Assembly: GCA_034433695.1 (NCBI GenBank)
Contig: DAOUAK010000001.1
Location: forward strand, 1-27,531
Reading direction: 5' to 3'
From: JASFBA01 sp034433695
GTDB lineage: Bacteria > Chloroflexota > Chloroflexia > DTKN01
DNA: 27,531 nucleotides
Shown: positions 1-8,300 of the stretch, piece after piece
Layout: every line of letters starts with the position of its first letter
How positions within the stretch are numbered: position 1 is the first letter of the stretch
The notes under the pieces: generated by a model
Databases searched by the model: none
What the model was told of the DNA's origin: nothing
The model's input: only the letters and a program-made list of their open reading frames with translations
Made by a program: the position numbers and the translations under genes

Positions 1-34
1 GCTACCCGGCAGGGCGATGGCAGCGATGGAGGAG

Positions 35-67
35 GTCGGGCCGGCCGGTGGGAGGGGCCGGCCCGAC
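35..67. repeat. 12-bp perfect GC-rich inverted repeat
   Basis: Arms at 35-46 (GTCGGGCCGGCC) and 56-67 (GGCCGGCCCGAC) are exact reverse complements around a 9-nt loop. No T-run follows, so it is not a classical intrinsic terminator. It could be a transcript-end hairpin of an upstream gene outside the window. I see no supportable gene in 1-282. Confidence 0.6.
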
Positions 68-122
68 GAACGGCAAGGCATCGTAAAGCCCGCGCGGAAT
101 CGGCCCCTCAGGCGAAATAGAA

Positions 123-139
123 GCGCAGGGCACCTGCGC
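123..139. repeat. 7-bp inverted repeat upstream of the ferredoxin/AOR promoter
   Basis: GCGCAGG (123-129) and CCTGCGC (133-139) are exact inverted repeats separated by 3 nt, ending 18 bp before the -35 hexamer at 158. The position would suit a regulator-binding site or the end of an upstream transcript. No regulator gene is present to link it to. Confidence 0.4.
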
Positions 140-157
140 AAAACGGCGTTTCGTATC

Positions 158-186
158 TTGACAGCCTCTTGGTCTTGTGGTAAATT
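158..186 (+). promoter_or_regulatory. Sigma-70 promoter of the ferredoxin/AOR unit
   Basis: TTGACA at 158-163, a 17-bp spacer, then TAAATT at 181-186, with TGG just before the -10 (extended -10 context). The expected transcript start is near 193, leaving a leader of about 90 nt before the ferredoxin ATG at 283. The stretch TGTGGTAA..TGAT around the -10 also occurs at the promoter at 2838-2866. Confidence 0.75.
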
Positions 187-282
187 GATGCCGCGAAGAC
201 GGTTACGGGACGATGACGTCGTGCCCGACCGGATTTTCGGCAGCGGGCCGGCCCGGCCCCGAGTTCTGGCAAAGGAGGACCC

Positions 283-669
283 ATGCGACTCTACGCCGAC
301 AGTTCCCGCTGTTCCGGCTGCAAGGCCTGCCTCCTGGCCTGCGCCTTCAGCCACTTTCAGGAGAACAACATTCGCAAGGCGGCTCTGGCCATCATCCCCC
401 ACTTCCCCACTCCGGGCAACTATGAGGTGCGCGTCTGCACCCAGTGCGGGGAATGTGCCAAAGTCTGTCCGGTGGACGCCATCCCGCAGAACGAGAAAGG
501 CGCCTACTACATCGACCCCGAACTCTGCATCGCCTGCGACGCCTGCATCGAGGCCTGTCCGGAGGGCGTCGTCTTCAAGATTCCCGGCCGCGAGGCGCCC
601 TTTGAGTGCGACCTGTGCGGCGAATGCGTCAACTTCTGCGGGATGAACGTGCTTTCGATCGCCGAATAA
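283..669 (+). CDS. Ferredoxin-type 4x[4Fe-4S] protein, electron partner of AOR
   Basis: A 128-residue soluble iron-sulfur protein. It has sixteen cysteines in four groups: C10/C13/C16/C20, C52/C55/C58/C62, C82/C85/C88/C92 and C109/C112/C115/C119. This is the pattern for four [4Fe-4S] clusters seen in polyferredoxin electron-transfer subunits (DmsB/HycB-like, or the small subunit of AOR complexes). The start is ATG 283, preceded by AAAGGAGG at 271-277 with good spacing. The next gene is the oxidoreductase, whose Shine-Dalgarno lies right after this stop codon, so the two are co-transcribed and probably translationally coupled. The likely role is to take electrons from aldehyde oxidation and pass them to cytoplasmic carriers. 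No signal peptide is seen. The family call is firm; the physiological partner is inferred from adjacency. Confidence 0.9.
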   Translation: MRLYADSSRCSGCKACLLACAFSHFQENNIRKAALAIIPHFPTPGNYEVRVCTQCGECAKVCPVDAIPQNEKGAYYIDPELCIACDACIEACPEGVVFKIPGREAPFECDLCGECVNFCGMNVLSIAE

Positions 670-681
670 AGGAGGATGGCC

Positions 682-2502
682 GTGAACGGATACGCCGGTA
701 CGATCCTGCGGGTGAATCTGACCACGGGCGAGATTCGTAAAGAGCCGTATGACCCGGCCGTAGCCCGCGACTTTCTGGGGGGACGCGGCCTGGGCATCTA
801 TACCCTCTGGCATGAGGTGCCGGCCGGCACCGACCCCTTGAGCCCCCAGAACAAACTCATCGCCTCCACCGGCCCGCTTTCCGGACTTCTGGTGCCGGGG
901 GCCGGCAAGATGGACTGGACGTGCAAGGCCCCCCTCACCGGAGGTTATGCCAGTGCCAGCGTCGGCGGCCACCTGACGGCCGAACTCAAGTATGCCGGCT
1001 ACGACTCCATCATCTTTGAGGGCGCCTCCCCCAGGCCGGTCTACCTCTACATTGACGACGATCGGGTGGAACTGCGCGACGCCTCCGACCTGTGGGGCAA
1101 GGGTTCGATCACCACCGAGGAGATCCTCAAGAAGCGGCTGGGCGAGGATTTTCAGATCGCCACCATCGGTCCCGGCGGGGAGAACCTGGTCAAGTACGCC
1201 TGCATCACCCACGACTACGGCCGGCAGGCCGGCCGTGGCGGCGTCGGCGCCGTGATGGGCTCCAAGCGCTTGAAGGCCGTGGCCGTGCGCGGCAGCAGGA
1301 CGATTCCGGTGGCCGACCCGGCCCGCTTCTGGGAACTGGCCCATGCCATGTACCGTGCCTGCAAGGAGGCCGAGGGCCTCCCCGCCTGGCAGCGCTACGG
1401 CACCACCATCGTTACCTCCTGGTGCGATGAGGTGGGGGCCCTGCCCACCCGCAACTTTCAGCAGGGTTCCTTTGAGCACGGCCCGAACCTATACGGCCAG
1501 GTGATGCGGGAAAAGATCGTCATCACCGACAAGGGATGCTTTGCCTGCCCCTCTCCTTGCGGAAAATACTCCTACTCCCGGAAGCACGGCATCCGGGTGG
1601 AGGGGCCGGAGTACGAGACGATCGCTCTCCTGGGCTCCAACGTCGCTTTCACCGACATCGAGGATGTGGCCTATGCCAACTACCTCTGCGACGAACTGGG
1701 AATCGACTCGATCTCGGCCGGCAACGTCATCGCCTTCGCTATGGAATGCTTCGAGCGGGGCATCCTCACCCCGAAGGATACCGACGGGCTGGAACTGCGC
1801 TTCGGCAACGCCGAGGCCGCCTTTGCCATGATCGAGCGTATCGCCCGCCGGGAAGGCCTGGGCGACCTCCTGGCCGAGGGGGTCAAGGTGGCCGCCGAGC
1901 GGCTGGGCCAGGGCAGCGCCGACTGGGCCGTCCACGTCAAGGGGATGGAACAGAGCGGCTATGAAACGCACAACGCCACGGCCATGCTCCTGGCCTATAT
2001 GACCGCCGACGTAGGTGCTCACCACAACCGCGCCTGGGCCATCACCTACGACCTCCAGGTAGGACGCGACCAGGTGACCCCGGAGAAGGTGGCCCGGGTC
2101 ATCCTCCTGCAACACATTCGCCCGCTCTTCGACGCCCTGGGGGCCTGCCGCCTCCAGTGGGTGGAACTGGGCATTGATGTTACCCAGTATGCCCCGATGA
2201 TGGCGGCGATCACCGGGATCGAGCGTTCCTGGGAGGACCTCCTGAAGATTTCGGAGCGCATCTGGAACCTGACCCGGCTCTACTGGTTCCGCGAGGTGCC
2301 CGGCTTCGGTCGGGAGTGGGACTATCCGGCCCCACGCTTCTACAAGCACCCGGCCACCGGTGGGCCGACCCAGGGACAGTTGACCCCCTTGGAGGCGGCC
2401 CAGAAGTTGCTGGATATGTACTATGAGCAGCGCGGCTGGGATGCAAACGGCCGGCCGACCGCCCCAAAACTGGCCGAACTGGGGCTGAGCGGGTACGCCT
2501 AG
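682..2502 (+). CDS. Tungsten-containing aldehyde:ferredoxin oxidoreductase
   Basis: Catalyses aldehyde + H2O to carboxylate, reducing ferredoxin, with a tungsten-bispyranopterin cofactor and one [4Fe-4S] cluster in the cytoplasm. The protein is 606 residues, the usual AOR length. The N-terminus has the typical GYAGTILRVNLTTG and FLGGRGLG motifs. The cluster ligands are visible as CFACPSPC (first Cys codon at 1537) plus a distal Cys in LGACRL (codon at 2146). I prefer GTG 682 over ATG 676: GGAGG at 671-675 abuts the ATG directly but sits 6 nt before the GTG, and MNGYAG is the family's usual start. The gene follows its ferredoxin and ends in a strong terminator, making a two-gene unit. Substrate specificity (AOR, FOR or GOR subfamily) cannot be fixed from sequence alone. 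Confidence 0.93.
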   Translation: MNGYAGTILRVNLTTGEIRKEPYDPAVARDFLGGRGLGIYTLWHEVPAGTDPLSPQNKLIASTGPLSGLLVPGAGKMDWTCKAPLTGGYASASVGGHLTAELKYAGYDSIIFEGASPRPVYLYIDDDRVELRDASDLWGKGSITTEEILKKRLGEDFQIATIGPGGENLVKYACITHDYGRQAGRGGVGAVMGSKRLKAVAVRGSRTIPVADPARFWELAHAMYRACKEAEGLPAWQRYGTTIVTSWCDEVGALPTRNFQQGSFEHGPNLYGQVMREKIVITDKGCFACPSPCGKYSYSRKHGIRVEGPEYETIALLGSNVAFTDIEDVAYANYLCDELGIDSISAGNVIAFAMECFERGILTPKDTDGLELRFGNAEAAFAMIERIARREGLGDLLAEGVKVAAERLGQGSADWAVHVKGMEQSGYETHNATAMLLAYMTADVGAHHNRAWAITYDLQVGRDQVTPEKVARVILLQHIRPLFDALGACRLQWVELGIDVTQYAPMMAAITGIERSWEDLLKISERIWNLTRLYWFREVPGFGREWDYPAPRFYKHPATGGPTQGQLTPLEAAQKLLDMYYEQRGWDANGRPTAPKLAELGLSGYA

Positions 2503-2517
2503 GCGTTTCCCGGATCC

Positions 2518-2575
2518 CCACCCCTCTTTCCTTCCTTTCGGCCTGCGGGGAGGAAAGGGGGGTGGTCTATTTTGG
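2518..2575 (+). terminator. Rho-independent terminator after AOR
   Basis: Arms 2518-2532 and 2551-2565 pair over 15 bp with one G-U wobble around an 18-nt loop. TCTATTTTGG follows. It lies 16 nt after the AOR stop and separates the oxidoreductase unit from the surface-polysaccharide locus. Confidence 0.85.
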
Positions 2576-2837
2576 AAGACTCCCTGAGCGCCTCCAAATA
2601 CCCACCCCAAGGGGGCTGAGGGCCTGGGAAGGCCGTCGTATGTCCGGCCGGATACCCCTGCAACGGTCACGGTAGGTAGTTACGTAACGAAAACAGGCGT
2701 AGAACGGCCTTCCGTCCGGGTGGGTTTTCTGGCCTGCCCTACGTGTTTTGTGTAGATTGGAAATATGATTTACGAACTCACCATGATATTGTGGTACCGA
2801 AAAATTGCTTATTTTATTACTTGCAAATGGGCAGGAC
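2576..2837. other. Non-coding region with a 10-bp inverted repeat and a palindrome
   Basis: I see no gene here; the open frames that cross it are shadows or run through the promoter. GGAAGGCCGT (2627-2636) and ACGGCCTTCC (2704-2713) form a perfect 10-bp inverted repeat 67 nt apart. Between them lies the 10-bp palindrome GTTACGTAAC (2679-2688). The last 80 bp before the promoter turn AT-rich, which could help polymerase bind. I could not match it to a riboswitch class. Confidence 0.5.
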
Positions 2838-2866
2838 TTGACAATTGTGCAGAAATGTGGTAATAT
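2838..2866 (+). promoter_or_regulatory. Near-consensus sigma-70 promoter of the polysaccharide locus
   Basis: TTGACA (2838-2843), a 17-bp spacer and TAATAT (2861-2866), with TGG before the -10. The start would be near 2873, giving a leader of about 28 nt before ATG 2901. It is the best promoter before the long co-directional gene series and probably drives at least its first genes. Confidence 0.85.
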
Positions 2867-2900
2867 GATCTTGACCGCCAGTTCAGGAAAGGAAAAAGCG

Positions 2901-3590
2901 ATGGGTACAGTGGATGGTGCCTCCGCAAAGTTCGCTTCTCACAAAAGGGTGGGACTATTTTGCATCCTCCTGGGGTTACTCCTGATCCTGGCCTCTTTTC
3001 ACCGCCCCTGGGGAAGGGCCTATGGCCAAACCGTTGTAACTCCGACGCCGGGTATCCTCATCGGTGACCCCCAGATCTCCAAGACGGCCATCCCCGATTG
3101 CTGTAATCTGGGCGACCCGGTTACCTTTGTCATCGTCGTCACCAATATCGGAAATGCCGACGTAACCAATGTGTGGATCACCGATACCCTGCCGGCGGAA
3201 CTCGTCCTGCAGACGGTTACCACCACCAAGGGGCTGGTCACGGTCCAGGGAAACCACTTTGAAGTCCGCATTGACCGGATTTCCCCGGGCGAAATCGTTA
3301 CCATCGTCGTCCATGCCGTTGTGAGGACAGGCATACCTACCGACATCGTGCTGGTCAATACGGTCTACCTTTACAGCGATCAGGGAAACCGGCAGGATTC
3401 GGCCGAGGTGCTGATCAAACCGCCGGGGGGTTGCCCGACGCCGCCCATCCTGCCCCCTACAGGTGAGTTCGGCACCAGGCCGGAAGGAGGCGTTTCTTTC
3501 TGGTTGCTCCTTGCCGGCTTGGCCCTTGTTTTGCTGGGAATCATCCTATCGATCTGGGCTCGAAAACGCCCGTCGGCCCGGGTATTCTAA
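2901..3590 (+). CDS. DUF11-type surface protein with LPPTG C-terminal anchor motif
   Basis: A 229-residue exported protein. A hydrophobic segment at about residues 17-32 follows a short basic N-terminus (signal peptide or anchor). Residues of about 50-165 form one DUF11-like Ig-fold domain (ISKTAIPDCCNLGDPVTFVIVVTNIG, split here as ISKTA...VTFVIVVTN; NTVYLYSD). The C-terminus has LPPTG at residues 184-188, a transmembrane segment at about 200-220 and a basic tail (ARKRPSARVF), resembling a sortase signal. The spacer between LPPTG and the membrane segment is longer than usual, so simple membrane anchoring is possible. ATG 2901 is chosen because AGGAAAGG precedes it and it lies after the promoter; the longer frame from 2805 would overlap the promoter. 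It is the first gene of the locus. Function is unknown beyond a surface role. Confidence 0.8.
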   Translation: MGTVDGASAKFASHKRVGLFCILLGLLLILASFHRPWGRAYGQTVVTPTPGILIGDPQISKTAIPDCCNLGDPVTFVIVVTNIGNADVTNVWITDTLPAELVLQTVTTTKGLVTVQGNHFEVRIDRISPGEIVTIVVHAVVRTGIPTDIVLVNTVYLYSDQGNRQDSAEVLIKPPGGCPTPPILPPTGEFGTRPEGGVSFWLLLAGLALVLLGIILSIWARKRPSARVF

Positions 3591-3638
3591 GGGCTTTCGC
3601 CTATCCGCCCCGGGAGAAACAGTGTGAGGGTAGGCGGA

Positions 3639-3657
3639 GGTAAGAATTTTTCTTACC
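3639..3657 (+). promoter_or_regulatory. Perfect 8-bp hairpin in the leader of the wzz/BY-kinase gene
   Basis: GGTAAGAA (3639-3646), TTT loop, TTCTTACC (3650-3657). It sits 33 nt before the TTG start at 3690 in the 99-nt gap after the DUF11 gene. It might modulate translation or mRNA stability; no T-run follows. Confidence 0.5.
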
Positions 3658-3689
3658 CACGGGACGGAACAGGGCCTTGGAGGAAAACC

Positions 3690-5318
3690 TTGGAGGTCCG
3701 GCGCTACCTCCGATTTCTCCGTCGCTGGTGGTGGCTTCTTCTGATCGCCACCTTTCTGGCCGGGGGGAGCAGTTATCTGGCCGCCCGCTCCCAGCCCCGT
3801 ATCTACAGCAGCCGGGCTCGCGTCCTGGTGGGAACGAGTATCCAGAGCCTGAACCCGGATTGGATGGCCATCAGCACGGCCGAACAACTGGCCCTGACTT
3901 ACGCCGAACTCGCCACCACCCGCCCCGTCCTTCAGGGCGTGATCGACGCCTGCGGGTTCCAGACCACCCCGGACGTGCTACGCAACATGATCAGCGTCCG
4001 GGTCGCCCAGGGCACCCAGATTCTGGATATTGCTGTGGTGGATGCCGACCCCAACCGCGCCGCCGAGATCGCCAACGCCGTAGCCGAGGAATTGATTCGC
4101 CGAAGTCCCGGCGGCACAGAGAGCACCGAGGCCAGCATTCGCCGCGATGTCGAAGAGCAACTCCGGGATCTCAAAGCCCGCATTGACTTTGCCAAACAGG
4201 AAATCCAGAACCTGGATGCCGCCATCCTGGAGGAAGATTCGGCCCGGGCCATCGCCGAACTCAAAAACCGCCAGGACCTCTTGAGGCAACAGGTCACCCA
4301 ATGGCAAGCCACCTATGCCCAGTTATATGCCGCCTACACCGGCAACCAGGCCAACACCCTGACCCTGGTCGAACGGGCCGAGCCGAACTATACCCCTATC
4401 GGTCCTCAGACGACCACCAACGTCCTCCTGGCCGGGGCAATCGGGGCCATGCTGGCCATCGGGGCTGCCCTCCTTCTGGAGTACCTGGACGATACGGTCA
4501 AAAGCGGCGACGAGGTCGTCAACCTGACCGGCTTTTCTTTCCTGGGGGTTATCCCCCGCATCCCGGCGAAAAGGGAGCCGGCCGAGCAGTTGCTCACCCT
4601 GCACCAGCCTCGCTCGAACTTTGCCGAGAGTTTCCGTGTCCTCCGGACGAATCTGCAATTTTCCGGCCTCGATCGTCCGTTGCGCACCATCCTGGTCACC
4701 AGCCCTCAACCCATCGAAGGGAAAAGCACCGTCGTGGCCAACCTGGCCGTCGTCCTGGCCCAGGCCGGCCAGCGGGTTATCGTGATAGATACGGACCTCC
4801 GTCGCCCCATCCTGCACCATTTCTTCGACAAAGAAAACACCTGGGGACTCACCGGTATGCTCTTCGGCGAGGAAGACCGAACGGGGGACGGCCTTCTGCC
4901 AACAGAGGTAGAAAACCTCCGCTTCGTCCCCAGCGGGCCGCTTCCCCCGAATCCCTCGGAAGTCCTGGCCTCCGGGCGCATGGCCACTTTCCTTGCGGGT
5001 CTTCGGGAACAGGCCGACATCCTCCTCTTCGACAGCCCCCCGCTTTTGACCGTGGCCGATGCTTCCATCCTTGCCGCTCACGTGGACGGAATCCTGCTGG
5101 TGGTAGATGCAGGGAAAACACGGCGTGAGGCGCTGAAAAAGGCCGCCGAGGCCCTCCGGCGGGTGGGGGCGCCCGTCCTTGGCGTGGTTTTGAACCGCGT
5201 GCCCGTTCGCTCCGAGGACTATTACTATTATTCTTATTACTACTCCGACGAAGGCGAACGACGTCGGGTTCGCCGGCGCCGTTCCAGGAGACGAGAGGAG
5301 AAGGCAACCCGGGTGTAA
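3690..5318 (+). CDS. Fused Wzz co-polymerase / BY-family tyrosine kinase
   Basis: A 542-residue inner-membrane protein of the polysaccharide co-polymerase type, controlling chain length or export of exopolysaccharide. Order: basic N-terminus RRYLRFLRRWWWLLL; membrane helix at about 12-33; extracytoplasmic Wzz domain with coiled coil (about 140-235); second helix (about 244-266); cytoplasmic CpsD/CapB kinase. The kinase has Walker A PIEGKST (about 341-347), Walker A' VIVIDTDLRRP (about 363) and Walker B ILLFDSPP (about 445). Residues 511-518 are a tyrosine cluster, YYYYSYYY, the usual autophosphorylation tail. An arginine-rich end (RRRVRRRRSRRR) follows, which is unusual. Start TTG 3690 has GGAGG at 3679-3683 and gives the standard N-terminus; the upstream GTG 3624 would add a non-conserved leader containing the hairpin. 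Part of the same co-directional series. Confidence 0.92.
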   Translation: MEVRRYLRFLRRWWWLLLIATFLAGGSSYLAARSQPRIYSSRARVLVGTSIQSLNPDWMAISTAEQLALTYAELATTRPVLQGVIDACGFQTTPDVLRNMISVRVAQGTQILDIAVVDADPNRAAEIANAVAEELIRRSPGGTESTEASIRRDVEEQLRDLKARIDFAKQEIQNLDAAILEEDSARAIAELKNRQDLLRQQVTQWQATYAQLYAAYTGNQANTLTLVERAEPNYTPIGPQTTTNVLLAGAIGAMLAIGAALLLEYLDDTVKSGDEVVNLTGFSFLGVIPRIPAKREPAEQLLTLHQPRSNFAESFRVLRTNLQFSGLDRPLRTILVTSPQPIEGKSTVVANLAVVLAQAGQRVIVIDTDLRRPILHHFFDKENTWGLTGMLFGEEDRTGDGLLPTEVENLRFVPSGPLPPNPSEVLASGRMATFLAGLREQADILLFDSPPLLTVADASILAAHVDGILLVVDAGKTRREALKKAAEALRRVGAPVLGVVLNRVPVRSEDYYYYSYYYSDEGERRRVRRRRSRRREEKATRV

Positions 5319-5371
5319 AGTTCCGGTCTGTCCGAAGGAACCCCTGTCAGGTATCCGGGAGACCGAGGCGT

Positions 5372-8300
5372 ATGGGACGATCGGGTCAAAATACCTTTCC
5401 TCCCCAACGACGGATGCGCTATATCAGCCTGGTCCTGATCCTGGCGGGTGTGTTCCTGCTCCTTCTGTGGGTCGGCCTGAAGGTCGGCCGCACTTACGAT
5501 TTTGCCCGTCGGGGCATGGCCCATCTGGAGGCCCTCCTGGAGTGGCGTTCTCGCTCCCCCCGGGAAATCCTGGACCGTTGGGCCACCCTGAAAGAGCGCA
5601 TAGATGCGGCCAGCCGCGATTTGGCTGCGCTGCGCTCCGAAATCGCCTTCCTCGATCCGCTTCTGTCGCGTCTCTCGTGGCTGCCCGGTTACGGGGACGA
5701 AATTTCCGCCACCCCCTATCTCACCGCCATCGCCGCCGACCTGAGCGGTGCCGCTTCTGACCTGGCCGCCGTGTTTACCGATCTTTTGCCCATCCTCCAG
5801 GAAGGTGGCGAAGACACCCTGGTTCGGACCATCGCCCTTCTTCAGGAGAAACGCCCCCTCCTGCAATCGGCCCGCGCCCGATTGCAACACGTCGTCTATA
5901 TGCGCACCTTTCTTAACCCCTCGGCCCTGCAGGATGGACCGTATGCCCGTTTTGTCCCCTGGATCGAGAAACTCGATCCGCTCTTGCCCGTCGCCATCCG
6001 TGCCCTGGACCTCATAGACAACCTGCTTCCAGAGGCGAGGGACCTTCTGGGGATGGAAAGGCCTCGGCGTTACTTGATTCTGGGGCAGAACAACTTTGAA
6101 CTGCGCGCTACCGGCGGTTTTTTAGGCTCGATGGGGATGATGACTGTCGAGAAGGGACGCATCACCGCCCTGGACTACCGTCGGAGTTACGACTGGGACA
6201 ACCCCAAGCGGGAGAAGATGCAACCCCCCTATCCTTATGTGCGTTATATGCGCTTCGGGGCCTGGTTCATCCGCGACGCCAACTGGTATGCCGATTTCCC
6301 CACCTCGGCCCGGATGGTGGGGGAGTTCTGGCAGCGGGACGGACATCCTTCGGTCGAGGGGGTGATCGCCCTGGACCTCTACGCCGTCCAGAACCTTCTG
6401 GAGGTGTTGGGGCCGGTGGAAGTGCCCGGCTACGGTGTCACCGTGGGCGGGAGACACATGCTGGAGACGCTCTGGGAAGGGTATCGGCGCGACCCCGGCT
6501 TCCTCCCGGCCCTCACCGCCGCCGTAGCCGACCGACTGGAGGGGCCGGACCTCTGGCAGCCGGAGCGCCTGCCGGCCCTGCTAACAGCCCTGGGCCGTTC
6601 CCTGGAGGAAAAACATCTCCTGCTCTACTTCAACGACCCCGACCTTCAGACCGCCGTCCAGCGGGCCGGCTGGTCCGGGGCACTCCGGGATGATCCCGGC
6701 GACTTTATCCTGGTGGTGGACTCGGACTTTTCTTACGCCGAGGTCAACCGCTTTATCGACCAGGAGATGGTCTACCGGGTCACCCTGGACCACAACCTGC
6801 GGGTGCAGGAAAATACCATCTTCTTGACGTACTGGAACCACTTTGACCGCTGGAGCAGCGCCGAGACCCGGGAGCAGTTCGGCGGCGCCTGCTACGATCC
6901 CCAGACTCAGGACCTGGAGGTTTTCCCCGGCTGCTACGGCGATTACATCCGGCTGTACCTTCCCCTGGGCAGCCGCTTCGTCCGCGCCGAAGGCTTTGAC
7001 GATGGGATGGAGTACCGGGAGGAAAGCGGACGCACCTGTATCGCCGGCTATGTCCGTGTCCTCCCCGGCGAGCAACGCACCGTTTCCGTCACCTACGTTT
7101 CCCCGGCCGGCCCGGTGGGTGGGCAATACCGCCTGACCTGGCAAAAGCAGCCCGGCACCGAGGCCTTGCCGGTGCAGGTGGACGTGCGGGTGGTGGGATC
7201 GGTGCCGGCCGAAGCCTCCGTACAGGCCGACCTGCGTACCGACCGGGTGTTCACCGCCGTATGGCAGGAGGGGCAACTCCTGCTCTCCGGGGAAGGGCCG
7301 GCCGCCCACACCGACCCCGAGAAGCGGGCCCGCCAGCAGGCCTTTGCCGAAGGGTTATCCCTCTGGGAGGCCGGCCGGCGGGAGGAAGCCCTGGCCCGCT
7401 GGCGCGCTTCCTCCGCCGTCGAATGGGTGCTGGACCGGGCCAACCTCCTCTTTCTGCGCGGCCGGCTGGACGAAGCCGAGGCCCTCGGCCGGGCCGCCCT
7501 GCAACTGGCCTCCGATTCCGCCCGGGCTTGCTTCCTGCTGGGCAAGATCGCCCTGGAACGCGGGGACCGAAGCGAGGCGCGTCGGTTCTGGGAGAAAGCC
7601 GTGGCCCTGGAGCCGGGGAATTCGGCCGCCCGGCTGGAACTGGGGCTTCTCTTCGAGGCCGAGGGACAGTTCGAGCCGGCCTATGCCCACCTCCAGTATA
7701 CCGACCCCAGGGAAGCCTCCTTTCTCCTCTGGCAGCGGGTCTGGGAGCACTTCAACGGCGGGGAAAAAGAGGCCGGCCTGGCTGACCTGGAACTTCTCAT
7801 CCGTCTTGCTCCCGACGACCTCAACGCCCGCTTCGTCCTGGCCGACCAGTTGCGGCAGATGAAGGAGTACGGGCGTTCGCTCCAGGTTCTGGAGGAAGCC
7901 TATCGCCTGTCTCCCACTGATGTGCGCTTTTACCTGGGGCGCGGGTTGCTGTATGCCGAACAGGGCCGGGAGGAAGAAGCCCTGGCCGATCTGGAGCAGG
8001 CGGTGCAGGTAGCCCCCCGTAGCGCCGAAGCCTGGTTCTACCTGGGGGTGTACCGCTGGCGCTTCCGGCGCGAGGGCCGGGGGGCGTTGAATGCTCTTGA
8101 GAAAGCGGTCGAACTTCACCCCAATGCCTGGTACGCCACCGAACTGGGCAACGTCTACCGTGAATCCGGAGAGATGGAAAAGGCGATAGCCGCTTACGAA
8201 CAGGCGGTGACTCTGCCGGGAAGCAGCGCCTACTCCTGGTGCATTCTAGGGCAGGCTTACCAGGCCCAGGAACGCTGGGATCGGGCCGCCTCGGCGTATG

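Noticed and set aside
35..67. Hairpin at 35-67 as an intrinsic terminator
   Set aside because: The 12-bp stem is perfect, but no T-run follows on either side, so it is listed only as an inverted repeat.
1489..2670. Long open frame on the - strand opposite the AOR gene
   Set aside because: It is antisense to a clearly conserved AOR, has no recognisable motif, and arises from GC-rich codon bias. The same applies to - strand frames at 4323-5081, 8246-9127, 10055-11107, 16266-17483, 21316-22272 and 25980-27077.
2576..2837. Riboswitch before the polysaccharide locus
   Set aside because: The region lies upstream of the identified promoter, so would not be in that transcript, and I could not match a known aptamer core.
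2805..2900. N-terminal extension of the DUF11 protein to 2805
   Set aside because: This stretch contains a near-consensus promoter (2838-2866), and a good Shine-Dalgarno points to ATG 2901.
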